From Caprella mutica (taxonomy: Eukaryota > Arthropoda > Malacostraca > Amphipoda > Caprellidae), in the NCBI GenBank assembly GCA_947561585.1, contig CANNZV010000851.1:124001-188000 (forward strand): 64,000 nt of DNA. Direction: 5' to 3'. Both the position numbers and the translations under genes were made by a program. Below the pieces are notes generated by a model that did not search any database, was not told the DNA's origin, and saw nothing but the letters and a program-made list of their open reading frames with translations. Below, piece by piece: positions 22,903 to 35,800 of the stretch (position 1 is its first letter; each line of letters opens with the position of its first letter).

Positions 22903-23850
22903 CGTGTCCGGAAAATTAGTCCTCGGAAAATTCGTCCACAGAATATTTTTTTCCATCAAACGCAAAATAATTAATTTAAATGGAAGTATTTGTTGTGATA
23001 ATATTTTTATATAGAGAAGTTTAATGTATGTAAGTAATAGATCATAGTTGTTCCAAGAAAGTTTGTATTACTGCATAATGCACAGTTCATGATTTTTTAA
23101 TGAAACATTTAGATAGATAGATAGATAGATGTATAAATAGTTAATTTTTTTGAATTTTTTGGTGTTTAGCATTCTTACCAGTTGAAGAGTTGTTCGCGTG
23201 AATGAAAAGTTAACGTTATAAATATATAGAGATATAGTGTAGTCTTTTCTGTGTTTCACTGTAAAATAAGTATAGGGTATTTGAGTAAATAATGATTGAC
23301 ATATTTTTGGTGAAAAAGTCGATCCGGCGAAAGTGTCGGTTGCGAAAATGTTTTTGGCGAAAGGACCTAGAACTCCGAATGAAACAAAAAAAAAATTGAG
23401 AATTATTGCCCGTGTTTTGCATGGCTGAAAAAGTACAGCTATTCAATTAAATATTTGATTAACTATTTTTTATTTTATTTATAATTATATATAACAGCTA
23501 TATGGATTGAATTTTTCATCAACAGTTCATCATTTTCATCATTTAATTTATAATTATATATAACATAAAATATTAGTAGCTATACAGAATGAATTTTTCA
23601 TCAACTGCTGAATACGTGTGCTATTTTCATCTAACCAGATATTATGCGACTCCAATTTTCTCTTCCATATATTATTAACACTCAATAATATCTTTCTTTC
23701 TATTCCTAATTTAAGAAAAAGGACGAATTTTAAATGGACGAATTTTCTGTTGATGAATTTTCCATGGATGGATTTCTCGTGGATGGATTTTCCGAGGACA
23801 AATTTTCAGTGGACTAATTTTCCGTGGACGAATCTTCATATCACCTTTGC
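22903..23850. mobile_element. Inverted-repeat element 5 with AATTTTCCG arms
   Basis: The left arm at 22903-22955 has GGAAAATTAGTCCTC and GGAAAATTCGTCCAC. The right arm at 23728-23848 has about eight 14-16-bp units such as GAATTTTCCATGGATG and AATTTTCCGTGGACG in inverse orientation. An internal array of CGAAA-type 15-bp units (23312-23368) matches the arms of element 4, suggesting a nested remnant. No gene was found. Confidence 0.55.
23112..23131. repeat. (GATA)n microsatellite
   Basis: About five uninterrupted GATA units. Confidence 0.9.
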
Positions 23851-24399
23851 TTAAAGATTTTATTTTCAAGCTTTTTAGTTATTATTATCCCTCCTTGATG
23901 ATGGTTATTATCCACCTCTAATTATAAAGTTTTTACCCGGTTTCAATTATGGTTATTATCCACCTCTAATGATGGTTATTATCCATTGCTAACATTTCTA
24001 ATGATAGTGAATATCCCCAATGAAGATTTCTATTTATCTTTAGTGATGACTATCATCTAATTATATATATGAGATTTCAAATATTCAAACACAATTTAAT
24101 TCGATTTTGTTCTTGTGTTTCAGTAGGTCTAGCCTTTTATTATTAGTAAATAATTTAATTATGAAATATGTGTGAATCTAAATTATTAGCTCGCTGGTCC
24201 ATATTATAAACAAATATTAATTAACATTTAACTTTCTCTTACTTCTAATCAGTAATGTGACAAATTAAAAATGAGATAAATCTCCTTCGCTCTGATATCG
24301 GAGTTTGATAATCAGTAAAATTTGAGGTTCAACTAGAACTCTGAAACAGAATCTTAGATCTGAATAAATTCTATCAAGATGAAGAGAATGAATGAATTA

Positions 24400-25005
24400 C
24401 ACATGTGAACATCTGTTATTGAAATAGTAATTGGCATGTGGTTGTAATGTGGTAAATTACAAATGGTTGACATTTATTATTGAAATGGTAATTAACATGT
24501 GGTTATAATGTGGTAAATTACACATGTTAACATCTGTTATTGAAACGGTAATTGATATGCGGTTGTTATGTGGTGAATTACATATGGTTATCATCTGTTA
24601 TTGAAAGGATAATTAACATGTGGTTATAATGTGGTAAATGACACATGTTACCATATGTTATTGAAATAGTAATTGTCATGAGGTTGTAATGTGGTAAATT
24701 GCATATGGTTAACATTCATTAATGAGATGGCGATTGACATATGGTTGTAGTGTTGTAAATTGCATACTGTTAACATCTGTTATCTAAATGGTATTTGACA
24801 TGTGGTTATAATGTATATAATTACATATCTATACCATATGGTCTCAGTATGATTTTGAACATGTGGTTATGATATTGCCTAACCACATGTTAACCATCTG
24901 TTATTTTAATGTTTAAGTTGTTCCGATGTGGATGATACATTACAACCAACCAACAACATGGTCTTCATATGTAAGCAATGTAGAATTGTTTGCAGGGATA
25001 TCTTC
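24400..25005 (+). repeat. 61-bp tandem-repeat family, copy 2
   Basis: About seven drifting units carry TAACATCTGTTATTGAAA and TGTAATGTGGTAAATTACA, followed by a unique tail with ATGTGGTTATGATATTGC and GTAAGCAATGTAGAATTG. Array and tail match copy 1 (2050-2795) in the same order. The shared tail shows a defined 3' end of a dispersed element. Confidence 0.75.
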
Positions 25006-25009
25006 AATA

Positions 25010-26812
25010 TGAATACTTTGTTCGAATAAGACATATTTTATATATACATTTTTTTAGAAACATTGATATTTTATGAATCATATACCACAACCGAAGATAT
25101 ATTTTATATATCATGCATTAACCTGATATTTATTAAATCGATTTTAAAATACTTTGGTCATTTATTTCAATGATAGTTAATATAGTTCATGTTAATCAGG
25201 TTTGTTTTTATCATACAATTTTGTCATTTAATTAATTCTTCTGTCCTTTTAAGTGTTTTCATACGTGACTCGAAAATAAGATTATTGTAATCGAGGAGAC
25301 TCCGATAATCTGATAACAATAATATTAACTAACATTCATATTGATTGAATAGTAACATATCTATTACATTAGTTTCTCCTTCTTAAACAGAAGGTTCTGA
25401 CTTCCTTTTTATTAATGAAAATAATCAGATGGTGTCACAAGAGCTCAATATTGAAAAGATAATTAGTATTAGTAACAAAATTGACAATCGTTGAAGGTAT
25501 AGTATTTTTTCTATTAAAAATGCACTGGAAAATAATTTAATGTATTGTCCCTCACATTAATATTATAATAAATAATACCATACAATATAGAATGAGAATT
25601 TTTATTTTTAGAACCCAGCTCATTAACAATAAAAGATATCATGCTATATTATATTATATCAATTTTAGTTTTTAATTTACAGCAAAAAATTTCGTATTCA
25701 ATTGCTAATACACATATATACTAAATATATTCCATTCTTCATTCATACAGTACTATATGGCGCACCATTTTTTTACCCTCAGTAATAAAAAACATTGAAA
25801 TATTAAAACAAATATCCTTTGTCTATCTAAATTTTGATTGTATTCGTAAGCAGCTCTCATCCAAACGTCAGTCATTAGTTTCCCATTAAAAATTTATTAT
25901 CGATTATAACTGAGATCGTTAGGTGCCTTCAGAAACCAATAGGACGAACAATCTACGAGTCATTCGCTCCATAGATTCAAAAGACAAATTATTTTTGTGA
26001 GAGTTTGATGAGTTCATTGATTTAAATCAATCAATTGCTTTGACGAGTAGGATTATATGAACTGATAGGGGAATTACTTAAAAAAAAAACAAAGCAAATA
26101 TTTGGAATACATTATTGATATTGGTAAGTTATTCATGTGTTATTGAATGGTAAGTTATTCATACCAATTTCAAAAAGAGATATTTCAATATCAGTCGTTC
26201 ATAGAGTAAATAGTTTATTAATTATCTCTGTTCTTGAAAGTTTCTTTAAATAATTAACATAAAAGAAATTTTAAAGTTATTAAACTAATGATAATGATAA
26301 GTTCATTGATTGGAATTGTAAAGGGAGAAAAAAATAAAGCTAAATTATTTCATCAGACAATATAAATTGATTAGGGAATGGATTACACTATAAATACACT
26401 ATTGATACTGTGTCTCATCTGTTGTTTTCTCGTACCGGTTATTGTTCTCAAATCTTCTTTTCCACAATTATTTCTTTAGGAAAGCAAGCAGATTTCGTGT
26501 ATGAAGGCAATCAAGTAAATCATTTTCTGAGATTATGAAAAGACGTCTTGTTATTTTTCTGCCACTTTGATTGTGTGGGAGGAATGAAATAAAATGATTT
26601 TCGTAATTGCCCTTTCCCTTGAATTTTAAGATGAGCTTTCTCTATTATGATGAAAAACAAGTTATAGATCATATAATCAGAATTGATATTGCCAATTGCA
26701 ATATATAATATACAAAACTATTTAAAAACAAATATTTAATGTACATCATTCATTATCATTGTTCAATTATCATAACTTCTGGGTTTGTTATGTAATCATT
26801 TGTTATTTTAAT
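25010..26812. other. Intergenic AT-rich DNA
   Basis: No gene or recognised repeat was seen. Confidence 0.5.
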
Positions 26813-26816
26813 TTAA

Positions 26817-27102
26817 CACTTTAACGACAACCGTCCTCTTGAGAGGAAATTAGAAAAACATCAAATAATTTTAAAATTAATTCAATATATTCATATTCTG
26901 GCACTAAGAAGTTTAAAATTGAATGCAGGCAATGCCACCTAATGATAACAGATTATGAAGACATTCAAAGTTCTTGCTAAAGGACATTCGATTTTATTGA
27001 ATAAAATTAAGAAACATGCTGTTTCTCAAAAGGTTTTTTATCTATTATTGATCTATCAAACAAATTTGTTTTGGCCCACATTATGTCTTGGGCGTTGATG
27101 AG
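26817..27102. mobile_element. piggyBac-like MITE flanked by TTAA
   Basis: TTAA at 26813-26816 is followed by CACTTTAACGACAACCGTC. The other end, read inward from TTAA at 27103-27106, is CTCATCAACGCCCAAGAC. The ends match imperfectly (C-CW-T-AACG-C) and both sit at TTAA, the target of piggyBac-type elements. It is 286 bp long and has no coding sequence. A second candidate with a similar left end lies at 61443-61939. Confidence 0.5.
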
Positions 27103-27106
27103 TTAA

Positions 27107-27940
27107 TGAGTTCATTTCCCCCACAGGTTCCTTCAGTACAAGGAAATTTATTTGTTTGTACACCAAAATAAAGTAAGACATGTTGAAAGAACTTTGGTTC
27201 GGTATTTTATAAATCGATGTTGAAGGGTTATATAATTATAATTCATATAATTATTCTATATTCAAGTTGTGTTCTGAATATATCATATCATATCTTATTA
27301 TCAATCATCTGGCTACTATCTCTTTTCACCCAGCAGTGTACATTTTCAAATTACAAAGTTTCCAACAATTAGTATAACTCAACAAAATTTATCTCTATAG
27401 ACTGTCCTCATAACAATTTGCATATATTCGGGTCAATGAATTAAACCAAATATCAATTCTCAGGTTAGAATTCTTCAGCTTTGTGAGGGTAAATTTAGAT
27501 CATTTGGTAGATTTTAAATTATAAAAGAATAACATTTTAACTTGCATACTTTCTCAATAATTACACAACTTACTTTATTTTCAAAATTAGTGGTAACAGA
27601 AATACCTACAAGTCACCATGAAGATGCTGTAATTCGAAACGGTTAGTTTACCTTTCCCATCTTCTCAATTGCAATTAGGTATCACTAATTTATATCAATA
27701 TCCTTCCTATAATTTTCAACTTAATTGACTTCAATTCAGTCCTTTTGATCGTTGGTGTTAGATGTTCAGGAGAAAAATTTCTTCTTTGCAAAGAATGATT
27801 TGCATGTAACCTTTTAAGAACTCGAAAACTTTCAAAAACTTTCATGATTTATTGAATTTGAAAGATATAACATAGAATTGGATTCCAATTGGAACCTATT
27901 GGTTAAAAGTTCCTCACTTTATTTGATCTGAAGGAATATT
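27107..27940. other. Intergenic AT-rich DNA
   Basis: No gene or recognised repeat was seen. Confidence 0.5.
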
Positions 27941-27979
27941 ACATATATGAAAATAATCGCATCAATGAATAGTAAATTT

Positions 27980-28570
27980 CGGTGTGCCCAAGAAGGTTAT
28001 GATTCTTCCGTCTAAGATTTTAAAAATATAGATAAAAACGCCTAAGAGTTTTTAGGTTATCGTTTGAATAAAATATTTTTTCTAAAATACTGGTATTAAT
28101 GAATATGGTTATATAAATAGTTACAATTAACGATAGTAATTTTAACAATATATTTTTTAAGGATATCGTGTTATAAGGTTAAGGCATTTATACCTAATTT
28201 TTTTTAAATACAGTTTTTAATGTATATTATTTTTAGAATATAGTACTTTTTGGATATAGGTTATTAAAATAGCATTTCTAACTCACAAGTTTTTAAAGTT
28301 ATAGTAAATAAAGATATTGTTTCTAAGAATACGTACACAGCGTATATGTTTTTTGAGTTACTGTCTCCACCGCCTAAGTTCCTATCGATATAGTTCAGTA
28401 TGGATATTGTGTATTCTGAAATATGGCACTAACGCAGACTTTTCTCTGATTGGTCGTCCAAAACCTACAAGGAGAAGGGGGCGGAGTCCTGTTATATACA
28501 GTCATATGGGTATTTTAGCACAAACAGCAACAGCGCTTCATAAATTGAGTTGTCAGATATATAATTAATA
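27980..28570 (+). repeat. Dispersed repeat with a sharply conserved end, copy 1
   Basis: The left part (28000-28320) has drifting units built on TTTTTA(A/G)GTTATAGG-like motifs. The right end (28515-28553) contains AGCACAAACAGCAACAGCGC and TTCATAAATTGAGTT. About 39 bp of this end are identical, in inverse orientation, to 52163-52201, while flanking parts are diverged (GGATATTGTGT and CTGATTGG are also shared). An open frame at 28317-28568 has no recognised product. Confidence 0.6.
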
Positions 28571-28610
28571 TCAGCTCTAGTTACATTAGATTTTGGTTAT
28601 CGATGGTTAT

Positions 28611-28657
28611 TAGGGATGTGACAATATAGAACATATTCAATTCTTTATATTGTCACA
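28611..28657. repeat. Short hairpin related to the TAGGG(T/A)TGTGAC MITE terminus
   Basis: TAGGGATGTGACAATATAGA at the start is mirrored by TTATATTGTCACA about 25 bp later. It resembles two MITE termini brought close together by an internal deletion. Further GCATAT(A/G)TGC motifs at 29140-29220 may be MITE-derived. Confidence 0.45.
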
Positions 28658-28659
28658 TA

Positions 28660-31230
28660 TTATATGCCTATCTCTGCCATATGTAGCAGGAATATTTGGA
28701 ATTCCGTTCCTTAGTCTTGAATTGTTCAATTAAAATAATTGTGTTTTTAATTACTAAATTAAATTTTATACCGTAAAATATGTGCTATTAGTTTACATAT
28801 TTTAGAGCAGTAGGTACAACTTTTTAAAATAAATAAATTCATTTATTTATCAATGACAATTACTAACAGTAGCTAATTACTAAATACCAATTGTTATATA
28901 TATTTCCTGATATATTTGTGTTTTTATTATTCCACCTACGAACTTTTTAGATTTTAATGAACATTTTCATAAAATCTAGGTACTAAGTTTACGCATTTAA
29001 TAGCAGTATATCTAAGGGAGTCCACAGATAATTTGAAAACGTTCTCTATGCAGTGGTCACTGAAGAAAACTGCATAGGGAAGCTGTGGTAGACTGTTTCA
29101 TGTTGCAAAGTGAACAAGTTGCACATATTTATCGGTTTGCATATATGCACACATGCATATTTTATGCTCTTGAAATATTTTGCAGAGTCACTGCATGTAT
29201 GCAATATGCACAATATCACATTATTAATATGTATTATATTTCGCTTAAGAAATTACATCTAGGTAGGTAGCCCAATCTAGTATAGGTATGCAAGTATATA
29301 TCAATTTTGTACACCTACCTAAAACCTATTGATAGAGGATTTCTTTGAAATCTGTATATTAAGTAATTATTTTATTTCTGAATGAATGTATTTTAATTGC
29401 ATATGATATAGTTTATAATAGATTTTACCATGTATAAGTTGCGTTTAAAATTACAACGATATCACATTTTCCACTATAACTAATATTTGTTGTATTAATA
29501 CTAATATTTGTTGTAGTAAACGCGTCTATATATATTATATCAATACGAAAATTACTGCCATTTAAGTAGGCTATACAGCTAATTATTTAAAATAATGGTT
29601 TGTCGCAGTTGAAGCAGTGCTACCTACTCTACTAGCTTCAACAGCATCTCATAATTCTTGAATCAGAGATGTTTTGAAGTGTAAATTGAATATACTAGGT
29701 AACTAGAATCTAGATCGTTCATTTATGGTTGATTTGTTGTAGCCAAATTTCAATAAAATAACCATAAACTTTAGATTGTTGTAGCCTGAAATTTTATAAT
29801 TCAAATTTGACATAACTAAATATAAAATTCCTAGTAGATATGAATCTTTATCAGTATGTATAGCTACACAAAACTAGAAGGGTAGTACCGTGCGGGAGTA
29901 TTTTGTGACGTGACAGAAGTGAGGCTTTACCATGCTATTTTGTTTATACCTAGTTAATGATATATAAATACAGCTCATTACATACCATTATCATGGCATT
30001 CACATAAAGAATTTTACGATGATTACGAATATGTCATCCAATTTTGTCTAAAATACATATTTACCTATATGAAATTATTTTTATTTCGTATATTTACATG
30101 TATTTAGTGCGGCAATATAGCACTGTATAATAACCATGCTATTTCAAGGAAAAGGACCACTAAAGTTATATTTATGAGATCTACCTATATAAATATATGA
30201 CCTGTAAAATACATTAATTCACGGTATTATAAATTCTATTAGAATCTCATATATTTTGTCGAGTCACCCCTGATAGGTTTTCGTCAGGGAAGTTTTCTAT
30301 TATGGTATTGTGTTCTTTGTTTGTTAGTTTGTTCGTCACACACTCTCATTGCGTCCGGTTGAAATACATTTAAGAGCTGTTATTTCTTCATTTCATAATT
30401 ATCCCCCTTGATGTTCATAATTGCACCAAATCATGTCAAATAACTTAAAAAATTCACTGAGACTATTTATTATATATATTTTTTATTCATTCAGATCCAG
30501 AAAAGTTTCAAACTTGTGGAACATTAAAATATATACATCAATCTAAATTAAAACATGATAAAAGTACAAAACTAGCTAAAAATAAAAAGAACGATGCAGT
30601 GGGTTAACTTAAAATTAATCAATATATTTATTCCTACAGTATTTTTTAAAAACAATTTAAAATTTAAAATCTGACAAGGGGCATTTCAAATTATTGGGTA
30701 TATTATTAAAAAGATGAGTAAAAAACACTAATAATATTTTTGAACCAATGGAAAAATAATTCAATTAATTAAGGTTTATTTATTAATATTTATGTTTATT
30801 AAATCTTATTTACCATTTTTCTGATTGCTTAATATTACCTAAATAAATAAAAAGAAACTATGATAATTGAAAATAGTTTGCAATACGGCTATACGAGTGA
30901 CAACAATTAAATACACAATTTACTATCCTCTATGACGTCACAAGAGGACTGCTCACAAGAAACTCAATTTCAATTTGTAGTTATTGTATCATGGTAGTAC
31001 CTATCCAATTTATTAAATGATTTGAAAGACGAATTTATTTCTGAGTAAGGAATCCTAGTATTCAGGTAATTTCATTTGGTAATGTATAAACCGAGAGAAA
31101 AAGAGTGTGCCGATATGGCAGATTATAATGTGTCGTGTCACTATACGTAAAGTGACACTTGAAAAGGTATTTTGTTCCGACACAGATAGCTATTTATGAC
31201 GTACGTGTTTGTGTGACAACTTATTGTGTG
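28660..31230. other. Intergenic AT-rich DNA
   Basis: No gene was seen. There are short CTACCTACC-type motifs near 29265-29320. A small hairpin (CCCTGATAGGTTTTCGTCAG) lies at about 30268. Confidence 0.45.
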
Positions 31231-31239
31231 GTGTGTCAC

Positions 31240-31319
31240 TGTGATGCATATGCGTTTTCTCAAAAAGCATAAAACCTGTTGCAAATGCAAATGCATACTG
31301 TCAGTTGTCACAACCCTAA
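31240..31319. mobile_element. Right-end fragment of the GCATATGC MITE
   Basis: GCATATGCGTTTTCTCA and AAAGCATAAAACCTGTTGC match the 3' half of MITE A (about 8622-8660). The fragment ends TTGTCACAACCCTAAT. The left half is missing. It is embedded at the start of the adjacent 32-bp tandem array. Confidence 0.7.
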
Positions 31320-32010
31320 TGATGTCATACTGTCAGATAAAAGACACTGTGATGATGTACTATCAGTGAAAAGAGTCACTGTGATGATGTACTATCTGGG
31401 AAAAGAGTCACTGTGATGATGTACTATCAGAGAAAAGAGTCACTGTGATGATGTACTATCAGAGAAAAGAGTCACTGTGATGATGTACTATCAGAGACAA
31501 GAGTCACTGTGATGATGTACTATCAGTGAAAAGAGTCACTGAGATGATGTACTATCAGAGAAAAGAGTCACTGTGATGATGTACTATCAGATAAAAGAGT
31601 CCTGTGATGATGTACTTTCAGAGAAAAGAATCACTGTGATGATGTACTATCAGAGAAAAGAGTCACTGTGATGATGTACTATCAGAGAAAAGAGTCACTG
31701 TTATGATGTACTATCAGATAAAAGAGTCCTGTGATGATGTACTATCAGAGAAAAGAATCACTGTGATGATGTACTATCAGAGAAAAGAGTCACTGTGATG
31801 ATGTACTATCAGAGAAAAGAATCACTGAGATGATGTACAATCAGAGAAAAGAGTCACTGTGATGTACTATCAGAGAAAAGTCACTGTGATGATGTAATAT
31901 CAGAGAAAAGAGTCACTGTGATGATCTAATATCAGAGAAAAGAGTCACTGTGATGATGTACTATCAGAGAAAAGAGTCACTGTGATGATGTACTTTCAGA
32001 GAAAAGAGAA
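31320..32010. repeat. 32-bp tandem array, about 20 units
   Basis: Units contain GATGATGTACTATCAGAG and AAAAGAGTCACTGT at 32-bp spacing, with point variants and a few short deletions (for example 31605-31615 and 31855-31895). Unit-like sequence (GTCACTGTGATG) also occurs on the far side of the MITE fragment at 31230, so the MITE may have inserted into the array or been carried with it. There are no spacers, so this is not a CRISPR-like array. Confidence 0.95.
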
Positions 32011-32739
32011 TCATCAAGAAATATGATCGGAAAATAAATCTGAAAAAAATTCAACGAAAAAAATAATCGAAAAGTTTTTGGGATAGAAAATCTGGATAAA
32101 AAATTTGAAAAATATTCCAATGAGATAAAACTAAAGAAGGATTTAGATTGATTTACTGATATAGTAAAACTCATCTATATAGTGAACTTCAACTAGTTCA
32201 CTTTAGACTATAGAGAGTTTACTTTACTATAGAGGATATAAGTGATGAATAGAAAACGTGCTATTTTATGGCAGACTATAGAAAAAATTCTTCATTTTTT
32301 AAAATAAATTCAGCATACAGGGTAGTAATATAACTTCTGTTTCTTTTTATCACTCGGAACTCCTTTTTTCTGGTGATGTTTTCTCAATCCATCCTTCAGA
32401 GTGGCCTGCCTCGCAGCTTTCCTGCCAAATTCGTGGATGTCAAATACAACAAACTATATTACGGCTATCTTTGACCAAATTGGCCAAAAGCGTGACAACG
32501 AGTTTTATCCCTAGTTCTCAATCCTTCAGTTATACATACGGAATCAATAACTTCAAACCCTAATCTCTCAAAAAGTATTAGTTTTTTACAAAAAAAACTG
32601 AAATGATTTTCGGATTCTATGGAGACGATCTTAAGAATGCCCAGCTAAACATAATAGCTTCTATAATTTTTTCTGTGTGACCAACCCCCATTGAGTCTAT
32701 AGACTTGGCGCGAGTACAAATTGAGTAAAAAAGTTACCG
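32011..32739. other. Intergenic DNA
   Basis: CTATAGTGAACTTCAACTAG and CACTTTAGACTATAGAG near 32175-32225 form a loose inverted repeat. No gene was recognised. The 65-codon frame at 31977-32174 (-) has no recognisable content. Confidence 0.4.
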
Positions 32740-32890
32740 AGATTAACAGGACATACTTAGGACCAACAGGACATACTTAGGATCAACAGGACATACTTAG
32801 GATCAACAGGACATACTTGAGATCAACAGGACATACAATTATGATCAACTGAACATACTTAGGATCAACAGGACACACTATAGGAACCAT
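32740..32890 (+). repeat. 20-bp array (left portion)
   Basis: About seven units of GGATCAACAGGACATACTTA, slightly variable toward the right. The array resumes at 38659 in the same orientation beyond the inverted-repeat complex, so one array was split by an insertion. Confidence 0.85.
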
Positions 32891-33230
32891 GGACCGACAG
32901 TTGGGCCCAATACAATTGGGCCACAAGACAATTGCACCTACGACAATTGGGCCCCAAGACAATTATATTATTTGCCCATTTTTTGTCAGAGTTTACAGTT
33001 TTAACTTAATTAAAGACCATTGCTACTATAATAACTGGGGTTGTGACAATATGCATTTTGCATAAAAAATATAGTCTTGAGCATATTTTAAATAAAAATA
33101 TTCCTTACATGAAAAAATATTCTCGATATGAAAAATAAATATTTTTAATAGAACATATTGTTTTCATGAATAAATACTATAATGCTTTCTAACTAAAATA
33201 ATTTTCTGTTCTGAGATAGTTCACTTAAGC
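32891..33230 (+). repeat. Long inverted repeat, left arm (partner 36410-36775)
   Basis: The arm combines GGGCCCAATTGTC-type units, a spacer containing CTTAATTAAAGACCATTGC, and the MITE terminus TGGGGTTGTGACAATATGC. It then continues with ATAGTCTTGAGCATA and further AT-rich sequence to about 33230. The partner arm has the same order in reverse orientation over about 340 bp with moderate divergence. Confidence 0.7.
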
Positions 33231-34256
33231 AAGAAACAGTAGAAAACAAGGGTGTATGTATTTAGACCTGCCGAAATTATTGGAACCTACAAATTGAATT
33301 AAAGTTAATGTGAATTTTTTGAAACCTGTTCAGTGTTCAGAAGAGTTTTATGAATCTTTATTACAAAATGTATTCTCATAATCTCATTTTATCTCCTCTT
33401 CAAATAACTGTACAATGTAACGTATTACCTTTAAATTTTTTCCATTTTTTACTAAATATTTGTCTTTGTCAGACGATGTACACTACACAGAACACATTGG
33501 ATCCATGATGGCTTACTTAATTATACGGCCTGATTTTCTGCCTTTTGGTCAAAAAAGTAGAAGGTCAATATTTTCACTTGTAATATAACTCAGCCACGTT
33601 TTGTAACCAAATAATGATGGTTTATTAAGCATAATCCTGCAGTATATCCTGACGGATCCCAACAAACATATGAATGTCGATTCGATGCCGTTTGCTGTCG
33701 AATTCGTAGCGCTAACGGTGGGTATCGACTTAGCAACCATTTCGACTCATAGTAGATATCGGAATGTCTGTTTCTAAATGATATCTGAATTTACACTTTG
33801 AGTAGAAACACTAAAACCGATACATGGTTTTAACAGCATCATCTTGACGTCGGCATGTCTGTTTCCAAACGATATCTGAATTTATACTTCGACCAGAAGT
33901 GCGAAAACAGATACGTAGTTTTAAAAAAATCGTTTCAAATTTAGAGATTCATTTTCTTATCTTCCTGTTTTATAATACGTATAGAAATGCATGAATTATT
34001 TCCATTCAATTGAATTGTACCTTTCAATATAACATACATAGTGCTCGCTTTAAACTATACCCAATAATTAATATACTTATAGGGGACTAACGACACTACT
34101 ACGGCAGTTGTAAATATATACGATTGAGCATTGACACGCTAGTGCGATTGTGAACTGTATCAACGAAAATTAAGCGTTACTAGAACATCGGTTGTTGAAC
34201 AGTGTTCCTCCAGTACCGTGAGAACGAAATGGTGATGAAACTATTTTAAACTGCAT

Positions 34257-34725
34257 ATTATAAATAAGCCCTGAGGGGTTCCTGAAGCTGTCTTTGGTGA
34301 ATAGAAGAGAAGGGGGTAGCGTCCTTTGGGTCCCAAACTGTTGTAATTTGGATTATGTATTGTCTATTTTATGTTTACCATGTTTCAACTCTCCATGCAA
34401 TTTTAGAGGATAGCGCTAGGGTTATGCTCTACAATTACGAGGTCTTAGATTTTGTGTTAGGTAAGCTCGTAGGCTTCATTTACTATTACCTCTTCACTTC
34501 TCCCTTCCATCCTTGAGTGCAGCCACCGGTGCTTGTGATCATTTTTGTCACATTCTTCGGTAAGTGAAAGCATTCACGGAGTAGCTTTTTAGCATCCATG
34601 AGCGTCGTGACTTTATCCATGGAGCCACTTTCCTTTCTGACTGCTTCTTCCAGTCCCTTGTATTTCATTTCCTTTTGACGGCAGCGACATGGATTTTGGT
34701 TCCGAAGCAGACGTTAAACATCTAC
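34257..34725 (-). repeat. Dispersed coding-relic repeat (about 480 bp), copy 3
   Basis: This is the best-preserved copy, on the minus strand. An open stretch at 34486-34668 reads MKYKGLEEAVRKESGSMDK, TLMDAKKLLRECFHLPKN and STGGCTQGWKG. The same peptide blocks are visible, with stops, in copies 1 and 2. The other end (34257-34330) begins ATAAGCCCTGAGGGGTTCC. The protein of origin was not recognised. Confidence 0.65.
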
Positions 34726-35640
34726 TAAACGTAAATAATTAATAGTTGATGGGCTATTTAACATGTTCCATTTTAGAGTAAATTCTGTGTTATCGGACGG
34801 TTCCACATTTTCGAATATGTAAGAAATAAATATAATAATTATCATTATTAAACTCTTACTTAAATTGGTATCCATGATACCAGTACGTAAAACACAAGTT
34901 TAGAAATAAAAATCAATACATAAATAATTTTTCTACGTAAAATGCTTAACCCCATATCCGATAACTTGAGCTTTCACCTAGTGCCTAAAGCTGCAAATGA
35001 GACGATTAAAATTCAGTGATTCACATTATAGATAATAAACTTAAAGTGGTAATCGGACTCAATAAATCTATATAATAATCATTATTTAACATTTATTTCA
35101 ATTGGTATCATACCTTCAGCTATTATGTTACTAATTAAATAGTAGTTAAATAATGATTATTATATTTTCCTTTGTCACGTGTTCGAAAATATAGACCCTA
35201 TTAATAACTTGGAACATATACCCTACTGCTAAAAATATATCACAGAGCACTAAATTCATGATTGTTCAATGAAACACAATTATATAAGTCAAAATATCAA
35301 ACTAATTACTCAACTATTATGACCTATATTTACTGAGTGAGAGTTAATCTATGGTCAAATTTTAATTAATGGATTCATTACTTAGAACTTTCATCACAGA
35401 GCTTTCATCTGTATTCTAAGTCGTAGCCTCAAAACATTTTCTTTAATTTGAACTCATAGAGATCGATATTTTTAAGGAGTTACAATTATATAAAAATTTG
35501 ACCAACTCATTACTATTTGTAATAAGAATAAGTTGTGATTTTGGTTATAAAAGCAGTGCTTGCCTGTATTGTTTTATTCACTTTAAAATTTCTTTAAGTA
35601 TCTCCGGGTCATTTAATATCAAAATTTTTTTTTAATCAAA

Positions 35641-35800
35641 TGCATCCTTGGTGGCAAAGTGACAGAGCTACAGGCACGGCGACGGTTGGACCCACGAACG
35701 ATTCCCGGACACGTCACTTCATTTCTTCCCATTTAATTTATATATAACACTATGTAACATTAATCAAATTGATATGCATCTAAACGTACAGTACCTACGT
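35641..35800 (+). mobile_element. tRNA-derived SINE, copy 1
   Basis: The head has a degenerate box A (TGGTGGCAAAGTGACAGAGC) and a box B-like GAACGATTCCC (35696-35706). The tail CATTTCTTCCCAT, TATATAACACTATGTAACAT and AATTGATATGCATCTAAACG matches the tail of the SINE at 54483-54690. The two heads differ more than the tails. These are likely two insertions of one SINE family. Confidence 0.6.

Noticed and set aside
31320..32010. CRISPR-like array
   Set aside because: Units are directly tandem without unique spacers, and the DNA is eukaryotic.
31320..32010. Hammerhead-like ribozyme repeats (CTGTGATGATG and AGAGAAAAGAG motifs)
   Set aside because: The order and spacing of CTGATGA and GAAA cores with closing stems cannot be drawn from the unit.
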